From positions 1-46,450 of the forward strand of contig CAYZKG010000002.1 of NCBI GenBank assembly GCA_964478915.1: a stretch of 46,450 bases of DNA, in the 5' to 3' direction. This stretch comes from CAYJUM01 sp964478915. Lineage in GTDB: Bacteria > Nitrospirota > Nitrospiria > Nitrospirales > Nitrospiraceae. Shown piece after piece: positions 37,607-44,867 of this stretch. The notes beneath the pieces are model-generated. The model did no database searches, had not been told where the DNA came from, and saw nothing but the letters and a program-made list of their open reading frames with translations. How positions within the stretch are numbered: the stretch's first letter is position 1; every line of letters begins with the position of its first letter. A program made the translations under genes and the position numbers.

Positions 37607-39130
37607 CTAACACAGTGATCTCAGTTCTACAACACTCTGTTTGATGGCTTCGACACGTCGGCTGACTTCTCTAAGATATTCCTCATCTTTCAGCGATTCC
37701 AGGTTCACCCGCACGTTTTCGAGCGCCGCGTCAATGGCTGCCAGTCCCAGGATCAGCCCTACCCTGAGATCGGAAGCCACCGTCGGTTTGGCGATGGCGG
37801 ACAGCCGGCGCAGGATCGAGACCGCTTCTTCAGCAGAAACCGCCGTCTCCAAGGGCGCTTCCGTGGCCAGGCGAAGGCTTGAGGCGATCGTCTGTTGCCT
37901 GGCTGGGTCCGTTCTCGCAAGACGGTACGCGGCCACAACACCGGCGTAGGCCTCCGCATCGGCCTGGACGAGCCCCCGGAGTCTCTGGCCAAGCTCCGTC
38001 AGACGGCGCTCCAACGGCGCCAGGTCCGGATCGTGCCGTGGCTCGGTCGTGCTGATTCGACAGGCCATGACACCCAATGCGGCCGCCAGCGCCCCGGCCA
38101 ATGCCGCGGCACTTCCGCCTCCCGGAGCGGGAGTCCCGGCGGAGAGGGCATCCAGAAAATCGTGAGGCGTGAGAGCCTGCCCTGAGCCTGTCGAAGGGCG
38201 TGAAGCGTGAAGCGCATCTCTTTCCAATGCCATCTCAAGACGAGTCTCCAACACCTGGGTGGGATCGAAGCGTTCCAGCTTCAGAAAAAACTCCGAAGCC
38301 ATGATCAAGGCCCGTTGGGGCACAAGCCCGATCAACTCGCTGCTGCAAACTCGGACCCCGCGTTGCTCGGCTTCGCGTCTCACCGCTTCATAGGCCACAT
38401 GGAGCGGCGTCTCCTCGAAGTTGGTCAGGTTCATGGAAACCTGGACAAGTCCCCGGCTGGGCAGCTCCACCCCGATCGCCTTCACATACGGCAGCCCTCC
38501 TCCCGAGAAACGAACGGTCTTGGCGATGGCTTTCGCGAGAGACAGATCCTGGCTCTGTAAGTTCACGTTGAAGGCGATGAGTGGGGGGCGGGCCCCGACG
38601 ATCGTCGCGCCGGCCGTCGGATGAAGCTTCCGCGGGCCAAAATCCGGGCTCCAAGCCGGATCAGACTCCATCCGCATGGCCAACCCTTGGAGACCGCCAC
38701 GCCTAATGGCCTCCAGGCTGACGCGCTCCGGACGTGAGGCTGCTCGCTCGTACAGGAAAACCGGGATGCCCAGCTCGCTCCCGATTCGGCTCCCCACCCT
38801 TCTGGCCAACTCCACGCAGTGTTCCATGGTCACGCCTCGGATCGGCACAAACGGGACCACATCCGTAGCTCCCACGCGCGGATGGCCGCCCTCATGGACC
38901 CGCAGGTCGATCAGGTCTGACGCGACCCGCACCGCCTGGAATGCCGCTTCAGCCACGGCTTCCGGGTGTCCCACAAAGGTCAGCACCGCACGATGATGGT
39001 CATGGTCCATCTCCTCATCCAGCACGAAGGTCCCGTTCACGCCTCGGACCGCGGCGACCAGGGCCCGGACGGTCTGCGCATTGCGCCCCTCGCTGAAATT
39101 CGGCACGCATTCAACAAGCTGTTCGATCAT
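37607..39130 (-). CDS. ftcD: Bifunctional glutamate formimidoyltransferase / formimidoyl-THF cyclodeaminase
   Basis: The 507-residue product joins two enzymes. Residues 1-305 are the formimidoyltransferase (ECVPNFSEGR, HEGGHPRVGATDVVPFVP with the catalytic His, FNVNLQSQDLSLAK). Residues 320-507 are the cyclodeaminase (TPAPGGGSAAALAGALAAALGVMACRI). It transfers the formimino group of formiminoglutamate to tetrahydrofolate and makes methenyl-THF plus ammonia. The linker holds SRPSTGSGQAL (about residues 310-319), which is the translation of a palindromic REP-type repeat at 38179-38199. It lies just after hutI on the same strand, with a gap of only 10 bases, so the two form an operon. Confidence 0.95.
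   Translation of the reverse strand: MIEQLVECVPNFSEGRNAQTVRALVAAVRGVNGTFVLDEEMDHDHHRAVLTFVGHPEAVAEAAFQAVRVASDLIDLRVHEGGHPRVGATDVVPFVPIRGVTMEHCVELARRVGSRIGSELGIPVFLYERAASRPERVSLEAIRRGGLQGLAMRMESDPAWSPDFGPRKLHPTAGATIVGARPPLIAFNVNLQSQDLSLAKAIAKTVRFSGGGLPYVKAIGVELPSRGLVQVSMNLTNFEETPLHVAYEAVRREAEQRGVRVCSSELIGLVPQRALIMASEFFLKLERFDPTQVLETRLEMALERDALHASRPSTGSGQALTPHDFLDALSAGTPAPGGGSAAALAGALAAALGVMACRISTTEPRHDPDLAPLERRLTELGQRLRGLVQADAEAYAGVVAAYRLARTDPARQQTIASSLRLATEAPLETAVSAEEAVSILRRLSAIAKPTVASDLRVGLILGLAAIDAALENVRVNLESLKDEEYLREVSRRVEAIKQSVVELRSLC
38179..38199. repeat. REP-type palindrome inserted in the ftcD linker
   Basis: GCCCTGAGCCTGTCGAAGGG followed by C forms a short stem (GCCCT..., AGGGC). The same core (CCTGAGC next to GTCGAAG) is present in the composite repeat at 1879-1955 and in the element at 40502-40640. 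It is read in frame within ftcD. Confidence 0.75.
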
Positions 39131-39213
39131 AAAACCCGGCTAGAGGCGATGGGCAAGAGGCAATGGGTCGGATTCTTTCCCATAGCCTCTCGCTTCTAGC
39201 CTCGTGCCTCCCT
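39131..39213. repeat. GGCTAGAGGCGATGGG-type inverted repeat overlapping the hutI 3' end
   Basis: GGCTAGAGGCGATGGGCAAG on one side faces CCCATAGCCTCTCGCTTC and CTAGCCTCGTGCCTC on the other. It resembles 31897-32016. The last 25 or so codons of hutI and its TAG stop lie within it. Confidence 0.6.
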
Positions 39214-40465
39214 CTTTCGAATAGACCACCTGCCCCTTCTTGATCACGACGATGCAATGATTCATCCCGAAATAGTACGGGATCTCACGGTAATCGGATA
39301 CCGCCATGACCGCCACGTCGGCCTGCTTCCCCGCCTCAATCGAGCCCACCAGGTGGCCTCGACCCAGCGCGTACGCCCCATTGATCGTGGCGGACGTCAC
39401 GGCCTCTTCCGGCGTCATCCGCATCTGGGAGCAGGCCAGGGACAGGATCATCTGCATATTGAGGGTTGGTGAGCTGCCGGGGTTGAAGTTCGTGGCCAGA
39501 GCGACCGGAATCCCGGCGTCAATCAGGCGGCGGGCCGGAGGATAGAGTCGGGTTCCCAGATGCAGAACGGTCCCAGGCAGCAGAGTCATGAGCGTGCGCG
39601 TCCCGCGGATTTTTTTGATATCCGAGTCGGTCAGGTGCTCCAGGTGATCGACCGAGACGGCCCGAAGCCCCACGGCCATGACGGCCGCACCGGAATGGCG
39701 CAACTGTTCGGCATGCAGCTTCAACCTCAGGCCGGCCCGCGCGGCCGCGCCGAGCAGATCTCTCGCCTCATCTACCGAAAAATAGCCTCGATCGCAAAAC
39801 ACATCACCAAATTCTGCCAGCTTCGCCCGAGCCACCCTCGGAATCAATTGCTGTGTCACGAGCCTCAGATAGTCCGCGCGCTTGCTTTGAAATCGGTCGG
39901 GTACCGCATGGATCAGCAGCGTGGGGACGAGATCAAACGGTCCGGAGCGGGCCACCTTGCGGATCGCCCGGAGCATTTTCAATTCCTGGCTCAGTTCCAG
40001 ACCGTACCCGCTCTTGACCTCCGCCGTGGTGGTCCCATGTTCGAGGAACCGCCGAACGGTTTTCTCGAGATGCCTCTCTAACGCCGGTGCACTGGCTGAG
40101 CGCATGCGCCTCGCGCTGGCCTGGATCCCGCCACCGGACTCGGCAATCTCGGCATAGCTGGCTCCCCGGATCCGCGCGACGAATTCATCGAGCCGCGGCC
40201 CGGGAAACAAGGCATGGGTATGGGAGTCTACGAAGCCCGGCAGCACCACGCCTCCTCCGGCATCCAGATAGCGACTGCCGCGAGCCGCCGGGGACCGGCT
40301 CAACCGCCGTTCAGTATCCACTCCCTGAACGATCCCATCCTTGATGAGCACCGCTCCGCGTGGAACCAGGGCCAGGTCCATCATCTGCTTCCCCGCCCGT
40401 GGCCGCCTCGGGCCCCGCAGGGTCAGGAGCTGCGCGCAATTGCCCACGAAGAGAGGTCGTTTCAT
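39140..40465 (-). CDS. hutI: Imidazolonepropionase
   Basis: The 441-residue product opens the imidazolone ring to give formiminoglutamate. Metal-binding motifs are VDSHTHALFPG (HTH), LHAEQL, and SVDHLEHL; LATNFNPGSSP provides the late Asn/Asp region of the family. The C-terminal tail GGTRLEARGYGKESDPLPLAHRL is encoded by the repeat 39131-39213 and is not part of the normal fold, which ends near VVYSKE. Start ATG 40465 gives the usual length apart from this tail. It is followed closely by ftcD. Confidence 0.95.
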   Translation of the reverse strand: MKRPLFVGNCAQLLTLRGPRRPRAGKQMMDLALVPRGAVLIKDGIVQGVDTERRLSRSPAARGSRYLDAGGGVVLPGFVDSHTHALFPGPRLDEFVARIRGASYAEIAESGGGIQASARRMRSASAPALERHLEKTVRRFLEHGTTTAEVKSGYGLELSQELKMLRAIRKVARSGPFDLVPTLLIHAVPDRFQSKRADYLRLVTQQLIPRVARAKLAEFGDVFCDRGYFSVDEARDLLGAAARAGLRLKLHAEQLRHSGAAVMAVGLRAVSVDHLEHLTDSDIKKIRGTRTLMTLLPGTVLHLGTRLYPPARRLIDAGIPVALATNFNPGSSPTLNMQMILSLACSQMRMTPEEAVTSATINGAYALGRGHLVGSIEAGKQADVAVMAVSDYREIPYYFGMNHCIVVIKKGQVVYSKEGGTRLEARGYGKESDPLPLAHRL

Positions 40466-40501
40466 CAGGAAGCGGTACGGTAATGGGATTGATCCGGTGA
40501 A

Positions 40502-40640
40502 GTCAATCCTTCGACTACCACGCCCTTCCGGGCGGGGCTTGCTCAGGATTGACGCTGAGCGGTGCCTGTGACCCCGCTCTTCCGAGCGGCCTGCGACGAA
40601 CTCAGCCGAGCGGGCATGGGTGCCGTCGAAGCGTCAAGGA
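40502..40640. repeat. REP-like composite palindrome upstream of hutI
   Basis: CCTTCGAC, a hairpin (CGCCC/GGGCG), TGCTCAGGATTGACGCTGAG, a longer hairpin region (CCGCTC/GAGCGG) and GTCGAAG follow one another, the same order as in the module at 1879-1955. It lies 37 bases upstream of the hutI start and occupies the 212-base space between hutI and the gene ending at 40678. No gene is seen in that space. Confidence 0.6.
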
Positions 40641-40677
40641 AGGCGAACGCGGGAACGCTGATGGCTCGCGCGCCGAT

Positions 40678-41016
40678 TCAGCGTCGGGTCTGAGTCAGCG
40701 CGCAAGCCGCACAACCGGCGATGGTGCACTGCCAGTGCTCGGCATGGGAGTTGCGCGAAGCCAGACCGTTGTCGGTCGGTGTGTAGCGGTGACGCCAGGT
40801 CTGCTCCAGCCGAGTCGCTTCGTCCGGAGAGGACACATAGGCAAACCAGAAATATCGATAGGGCGAGCGCGTGAAACGGCCCAGCGCAGCCGCGACGTCA
40901 TCCGCACTCTTTCCGACGAAGTCCGCGGATTTTCCGTCCCTGGAGAGAATAAACGCCCCGGCCGATCTTTCTTTCACGAACAGATGAAGATATCGCAAGC
41001 TAAACGGGCCAGCCAT
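40678..41016 (-). CDS. Small protein, possibly a degenerate GIY-YIG-fold protein
   Basis: The 112-residue product starts at ATG 41016 with GGGAGGG upstream. GAFILSRDGKSADFVGKSADDVAAAL resembles the GIY-YIG core (G-hydrophobic-x-L ... YVGxS) and EATRLEQTWRHRYTP resembles the helix with the catalytic Glu, but the first Tyr pair reads Phe and the similarity is weak. The C-terminus has three cysteines (CTIAGCAACAL). No other family is recognised. A nuclease role should not be assumed. Confidence 0.55.
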   Translation of the reverse strand: MAGPFSLRYLHLFVKERSAGAFILSRDGKSADFVGKSADDVAAALGRFTRSPYRYFWFAYVSSPDEATRLEQTWRHRYTPTDNGLASRNSHAEHWQCTIAGCAACALTQTRR

Positions 41017-41035
41017 ACACACCCTCCCAGAAATC

Positions 41036-41119
41036 CCCCTCACCCCAGCCCTCTCCCCGCCGGGGAGAGGGGAGGGTGAGGGGCAACAGGTACCCGGGGA
41101 GAGGAGAAAGGTGAGGGGG
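41036..41119. repeat. CCCTCACCCCAGCCCTCTCC palindrome with an extra half copy
   Basis: A near-perfect palindrome (41036-41083; arms CCCCTCACCCC.../...GGGTGAGGGG around CCGCCGG) is followed by a second right half at 41093-41119. The same family occurs at 42620-42699 and inside the HAD gene at 45049-45098. Confidence 0.85.
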
Positions 41120-41130
41120 CATGGCGTCGC

Positions 41131-41484
41131 TCAGTAGAGATGTAACTCTGACGGCGCGACGCAGGCGATCTCGATTTTCGAAAGGGTGGCGAGGAGCATG
41201 ACGGGCTGAGGAATCGTGCAGTCTCGTGGAACATAGAGAAGTGCTCGACGGGCTTGGGCCTTGGCCATCAAGCGACGGAACCGGCTGATGTCAGACAATG
41301 CCAGCGCTTCGAACTGGTGCGCGAACACCGCCACTCTTTCCCGGAGCGATGAAACCAAGATCCCGTCTGTCTGGTGAGTCTCCTGATCAAGGATCGGTTC
41401 GGTGTGTGCTTCTTGTAGCCCGACCGTGGCCATGCTGAGCATCCGCGACCTCGACTCACCAGAGACCAGACCGCTTGTAGCCAT
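41131..41484 (-). CDS. Protein of unknown function
   Basis: The 117-residue product has a strong AAGGAGG eight bases before ATG 41484 and a promoter at 41544-41572, so it is likely expressed. It contains helical LRERVAVFAHQFEALALSDISRFRRLMAKAQARRALLYVPRD and ends in a hydrophobic segment VMLLATLSKIEIACVAPSELHLY. No known family is recognised. It ends just before the palindrome 41036-41119. No signal peptide or membrane segment of full length is present. Confidence 0.6.
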   Translation of the reverse strand: MATSGLVSGESRSRMLSMATVGLQEAHTEPILDQETHQTDGILVSSLRERVAVFAHQFEALALSDISRFRRLMAKAQARRALLYVPRDCTIPQPVMLLATLSKIEIACVAPSELHLY

Positions 41485-41543
41485 TTCTGTCCTCCTTAGG
41501 TAAGAGTGAAGGGGTTGGACCGCCGGGAATCAGTGTGAACACC

Positions 41544-41572
41544 CAAATACCAAAACCCTGGGATCGAGTCAA
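41544..41572 (-). promoter_or_regulatory. Promoter for the gene at 41131-41484
   Basis: Read on the minus strand, TTGACT (572-567) and TATTTG (549-544) are separated by 17 bases. The leader to ATG 41484 is about 50 bases. Confidence 0.5.
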
Positions 41573-41672
41573 GGAAAAAATACTAAATACAGCGCATACC
41601 GATAGTCCATACTCTACATCTTGTGGGTATCATGGTGAAACCGTGTGAAGAACTAGGAGACTGACTGTGGAT

Positions 41673-41706
41673 AAAAAAAGAGCCGGAGGCCTCTCGACCC
41701 CGGCTC
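41673..41706 (-). terminator. Intrinsic terminator after tusA
   Basis: On the minus strand the stem GAGCCGG/CCGGCTC with a 13-base loop is followed by seven T residues. It lies 33 bases after the tusA stop codon. The 255 bases from 41485 to 41740 hold only this terminator and the promoter at 41544. Confidence 0.85.
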
Positions 41707-41739
41707 CTCAATTGGTAACCCGTTCGATGATTTGGCGTT

Positions 41740-41982
41740 TCAGGCTTTTTTCACAAACGCCTTGTACACCCGCTTGGCGTTCGCAGTTTCCTCCTCGAGC
41801 GCGACCATCTGGTGCCCGGTGGTCTGACACCAGGCCGGCATATCCTTCTTGATCCCCTCGTCATCGGACAGCACTTCCAACACCTGCCCAGAAGCAAGCT
41901 CTTTGATCTTCTTGGATGTCATGATAATCGGCATCGGGCAAAAGTACCCGAGCGTGTCGAGTGTCACATCAGCTTGAATCAT
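41740..41982 (-). CDS. tusA: TusA/SirA-family sulfur carrier
   Basis: The 80-residue product has the TusA signature CPMP (Cys15 to Pro18) in TLGYFCPMPIIMTSKKIKEL, the cysteine that carries persulfide sulfur. The remainder shows the usual LEVLSDDEGIKKDMPAWCQTTGH pattern with a second cysteine. It lies downstream of the DsrE2-like gene on the same strand, separated by the repeat and gap at 41988-42111. Sulfur relay to tRNA thiolation or in sulfur metabolism are both known in the family; the DsrE2 neighbour favours trafficking within a dsrE-type system. Confidence 0.92.
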   Translation of the reverse strand: MIQADVTLDTLGYFCPMPIIMTSKKIKELASGQVLEVLSDDEGIKKDMPAWCQTTGHQMVALEEETANAKRVYKAFVKKA

Positions 41983-41987
41983 AGAGT

Positions 41988-42011
41988 CTGGTTTGTCTGG
42001 TTTGTCTGGTT
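41988..42011. repeat. TTTGTCTGG tandem units at the edge of the gap
   Basis: Two to three TTTGTCTGG units run directly into the N run, matching the left half of the palindromic tandem repeat at 36589-36660. The missing sequence probably contains the complementary half, which would explain the failed assembly. Confidence 0.75.
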
Positions 42012-42111
42012 NNNNNNNNNNNNNNNNNNNNNNNNNNNNNNNNNNNNNNNNNNNNNNNNNNNNNNNNNNNNNNNNNNNNNNNNNNNNNNNNNNNNNNNNN
42101 NNNNNNNNNNN
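42012..42111. other. Assembly gap (100 N)
   Basis: Exactly 100 N bases of conventional length. It removes the C-terminus of the DsrE2-like gene and the boundary to tusA. Confidence 0.95.
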
Positions 42112-42605
42112 GCCAAGTAGGTCGTCACTCCGGCGAGCTGATCGATGCCCTCGATCAGGGTGTCCTTTGAGATGCCCATAAGACCCATCGTGGTGGTGCA
42201 GGCGATAAATCGCACCCCGAGGTCCTGGGCCATCTGCATCAACTCCGGGATGCCCGGCATCCGGTGCTGCCGCATGACCCGCTTCATCAGCTTGGTGCCC
42301 AAGCCCCCAAAGTGGAACCGCGAGAGCGGTAGCGTGTCGGCGCCGCCTTTATTGAGGACGCCGAACATGCGGCGAAGCCAGTCTTTCGCAGCACTGGGAG
42401 CGCCTTTTCGGCGAATGGTATTGAGGCCCCAGAAGGTAAAGAACATGGTGACCTGCATCCCCATGGCGGCCGCGCCCGTGGCGATGATGAAGGCGGCCAT
42501 CACCCGGTCCATATCGCCGCTGAGGACCACGATCGTCACTTTATCGGGTTTCGTCTCTTGAAGCTCTGCCAGCGCGGAGGCCGGTTCAAGTCTGGTCTGG
42601 TTCAT
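42112..42605 (-). CDS. DsrE2-like (DsrE/DsrF/DrsH) protein, C-terminus in the gap
   Basis: At least 164 residues are seen from ATG 42605. The segment VTIVVLSGDMDRVMAAFIIATGAAAMGMQVTMFFTFWGLNTIRRKG is typical of DsrE2 proteins, and Cys136 in VRFIACTTTMGLMGI is the conserved cysteine. A hydrophobic first half suggests membrane association, as in the family. The frame enters the gap after GVTTYL, where the family normally has only about 10 to 15 more residues. It heads a unit with tusA; promoter at 42706-42735. Confidence 0.9.
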
Positions 42606-42619
42606 GGCTGCACCTCATG

Positions 42620-42699
42620 CCCCCTCACTTACCCCTCTCCTCCCCACTCCACCCCTCTCCCCCACTGGGGGAGAGGATGAAGGTGAGGGGGAGAGGGGT
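42620..42699. repeat. CCCCTCAC palindrome in the leader of the DsrE2-like gene
   Basis: CCCCTCACTTACCCCTCTCC on the left, a central hairpin CCCCTCTCCCCC-ACT-GGGGGAGAGG, and GAAGGTGAGGGGGAGAGGGG on the right. It belongs to the family at 41036 and 45049. It lies between the predicted transcription start near 42699 and the ATG at 42605. Confidence 0.8.
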
Positions 42700-42705
42700 G
42701 TTTTC

Positions 42706-42735
42706 ACTATAGGATGCACTTCTTTACGTTGTCAA
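42706..42735 (-). promoter_or_regulatory. Promoter of the dsrE2-like and tusA unit
   Basis: Read on the minus strand, a perfect TTGACA (735-730) and TATAGT (711-706) are separated by 18 bases. Confidence 0.65.
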
Positions 42736-42758
42736 CCTCGTTACTCAGCCCTGAGCCC

Positions 42759-44762
42759 TCAGCCCTCAGCACTCATAAGAAGCCCGAGCGCCCGGCGGAT
42801 CTGTTCGCGGCTTCCCAGCAGGACCACGACATCCCCCAGCTCCAGGACCCTGTGTTCGGGCGGGTCCGATTCCGTCGTGCCGCTCCGCGTCAAGGCGATG
42901 ACTGACGCTCCCGTTCGCGGCCGAATGGAGAGCTGCCTCAAGCTCTTGCCGACCGCCGGGGAGTCGGCCTCGATCCGGCAGGTCTCGACCTCCACGTCCA
43001 TCAAGGTGCCGCCCCGCAAATGATGGGCAAGCTCCGGGAGCGCGCTGCGGCGCAACAGAGCATAGCCTTCTCGTCTGACCTGCTCCGCTTTCTGCATGAT
43101 GAATTCCGGCGGCATCATGTACGTGCGCAGGACCAAGGCAAAGATTTCAATGGACGTCTCGAACTCCTCCGGAACGACCTCGTCCGCCCCGAGCTGCCGC
43201 AGGTCCTCCAGCTCCTTGAGGTACCGCGTGCGCACGATAATGTGCAGGCTGGGATTGAGCCCCCGCGCGATCTGGACGGCGCGGCGCGCCGAGAAGGGAT
43301 CCGACAGGGCCAGCACCAGTACCCGGGCGTCCTCGATGCGAACATGCCGAAGGACGCTGGGGTTGGTCGCATCTCCGTAGTAGATCGGCACGCCGTTGCG
43401 CGCTTCGCGCCGCACCGTCGCGCCGTCCAGATCCAGCACGACATAGGGGATCTCCGTCTCTTCCAACACCCGGGCCAGGTTTCTGCCGTTCAACCCATAG
43501 CCCACGACCACCACGTGGTCCTTGATCTTCAGATGCCGGGATTCCGCTTGAAGAAGACGGGCGGTGGTCCGGCCGGGAAACCAGCGGCGCAGCCGCTGGA
43601 CCGCCTCGAGCCGCCGCGCCGCCCGCGGCGCTCCCTGCATGAGAAAGGGGGTGATCAGCATGGTCAGCACCGAGACCGCGAGAAAGACCTGATACTGCTC
43701 TTCGGCCAGCACGCCGACCTTTTGTCCCTCTTGGGCCAGGATGAATGCAAACTCACCGACCTGCGCCAGGGCGATTCCGCTCAACACCGCCGAGCGGGGG
43801 GCCGCTCCGATGGCCAGCACCGACCCGGCCGAGGTGACGAACTTGCCGATCAAGACCGCCGCCACCAAGGCGAGAACCATGCCGGGATGACTCAGCATGA
43901 CGTTGAGATCCATGAGCATGCCGATCGACACGAAGAACAAGCTGTTGAAGCTGTCCCGGAACGGGAGCACTTCGGCCATCGCCTGATGGCTGTACTCGGA
44001 TTCGGAGATCACGAGGCCGGCGATGAAGGCTCCCAGCGCAAGAGACAGGCCGGTGAGAGACGTGACCCAGGCGATCCCAAGGCACAGCACGATAATCGTC
44101 AACACAAACAGCTCGCGGCTCCGGCTTCGCACGATCTGTTCCAGCACTTTCGGCACCAGAACCCAGGCCGCGATAATGACCAGGGCCACCAGCACGGCCG
44201 ACTTCCCGAGGGCCAGCAGCACCCTGCCGGTCATGGCTTCGGTGTGACTGCCGAGGAGCGGCGTGAGCAACATCATGGGAACCACCGCCAGGTCTTGAAA
44301 CACGAGGATGCCGATCGTGGTCCGGCCATGGAGCGAATCGGCCTCCCCCCGATCGGCCAGGGCCTTCAGCACGATGGCCGTGCTGCTCAAGGAGAGCAGA
44401 CAGCCCCAGAAGACCGCCTGGCGGGGGGGAAGGCCGAACAGGACCCCGCATACCGCGACGAGGACCAGGACCGCGCTGACCTGTAAGGGGCCGCCAACCA
44501 CCAAAATGCTCCGCGCGGCCGCGAGATGGGCCAGCGAGAATTCAATGCCGATGGTGAACAGGAGCAGCACGACGCCGATCTCGGCCAGCACCTTGATCTG
44601 GGGAAGATCGGAGACGAGGTTGAGGCCGTATGGGCCGATGAGCATCCCGGCGGTCAGGAACCCGGCAATGGACGGCAGGCGAAGCTTCTGGAAGAGAAAC
44701 ACCACGCCGATCGAGACGGCGAAGATCACCAGAAGGTCACTCAGCACATTATGGCCGGTCAC
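42759..44762 (-). CDS. Monovalent cation:proton antiporter with TrkA domains (KefB-type)
   Basis: The 667-residue product has about 12-13 transmembrane helices of the CPA2 family (residues 5-385; STAIVLKALADRGE and FQDLAVVPMMLL are typical) followed by a TrkA-N domain with NAD-binding VVVVGYGLNGRNLARVLEE near residue 415 and a TrkA-C domain at the end (VEVETCRIEADSPAVGKSLRQL). It probably exchanges potassium or sodium for protons, gated by nucleotide. GTG 44762 is chosen because GGAG lies six bases upstream; an internal GTG at 44747 is possible. It is divergent from the HAD gene. Confidence 0.94.
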   Translation of the reverse strand: MTGHNVLSDLLVIFAVSIGVVFLFQKLRLPSIAGFLTAGMLIGPYGLNLVSDLPQIKVLAEIGVVLLLFTIGIEFSLAHLAAARSILVVGGPLQVSAVLVLVAVCGVLFGLPPRQAVFWGCLLSLSSTAIVLKALADRGEADSLHGRTTIGILVFQDLAVVPMMLLTPLLGSHTEAMTGRVLLALGKSAVLVALVIIAAWVLVPKVLEQIVRSRSRELFVLTIIVLCLGIAWVTSLTGLSLALGAFIAGLVISESEYSHQAMAEVLPFRDSFNSLFFVSIGMLMDLNVMLSHPGMVLALVAAVLIGKFVTSAGSVLAIGAAPRSAVLSGIALAQVGEFAFILAQEGQKVGVLAEEQYQVFLAVSVLTMLITPFLMQGAPRAARRLEAVQRLRRWFPGRTTARLLQAESRHLKIKDHVVVVGYGLNGRNLARVLEETEIPYVVLDLDGATVRREARNGVPIYYGDATNPSVLRHVRIEDARVLVLALSDPFSARRAVQIARGLNPSLHIIVRTRYLKELEDLRQLGADEVVPEEFETSIEIFALVLRTYMMPPEFIMQKAEQVRREGYALLRRSALPELAHHLRGGTLMDVEVETCRIEADSPAVGKSLRQLSIRPRTGASVIALTRSGTTESDPPEHRVLELGDVVVLLGSREQIRRALGLLMSAEG

Positions 44763-44867
44763 GGTGTCTCCAACTTCACACAGACCACATCAGACGTCAG
44801 GTTGTGCGAAGACTATACACTATTCCTTGTTCAACAGAAATTTCTCATGGTAGGGTGCCTGGAGGCT

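Noticed and set aside
43020..44486. 488-codon plus-strand open frame
   Set aside because: It is antisense to the antiporter gene; composition (Gln, His, Arg, Asp) is typical of shadow frames.
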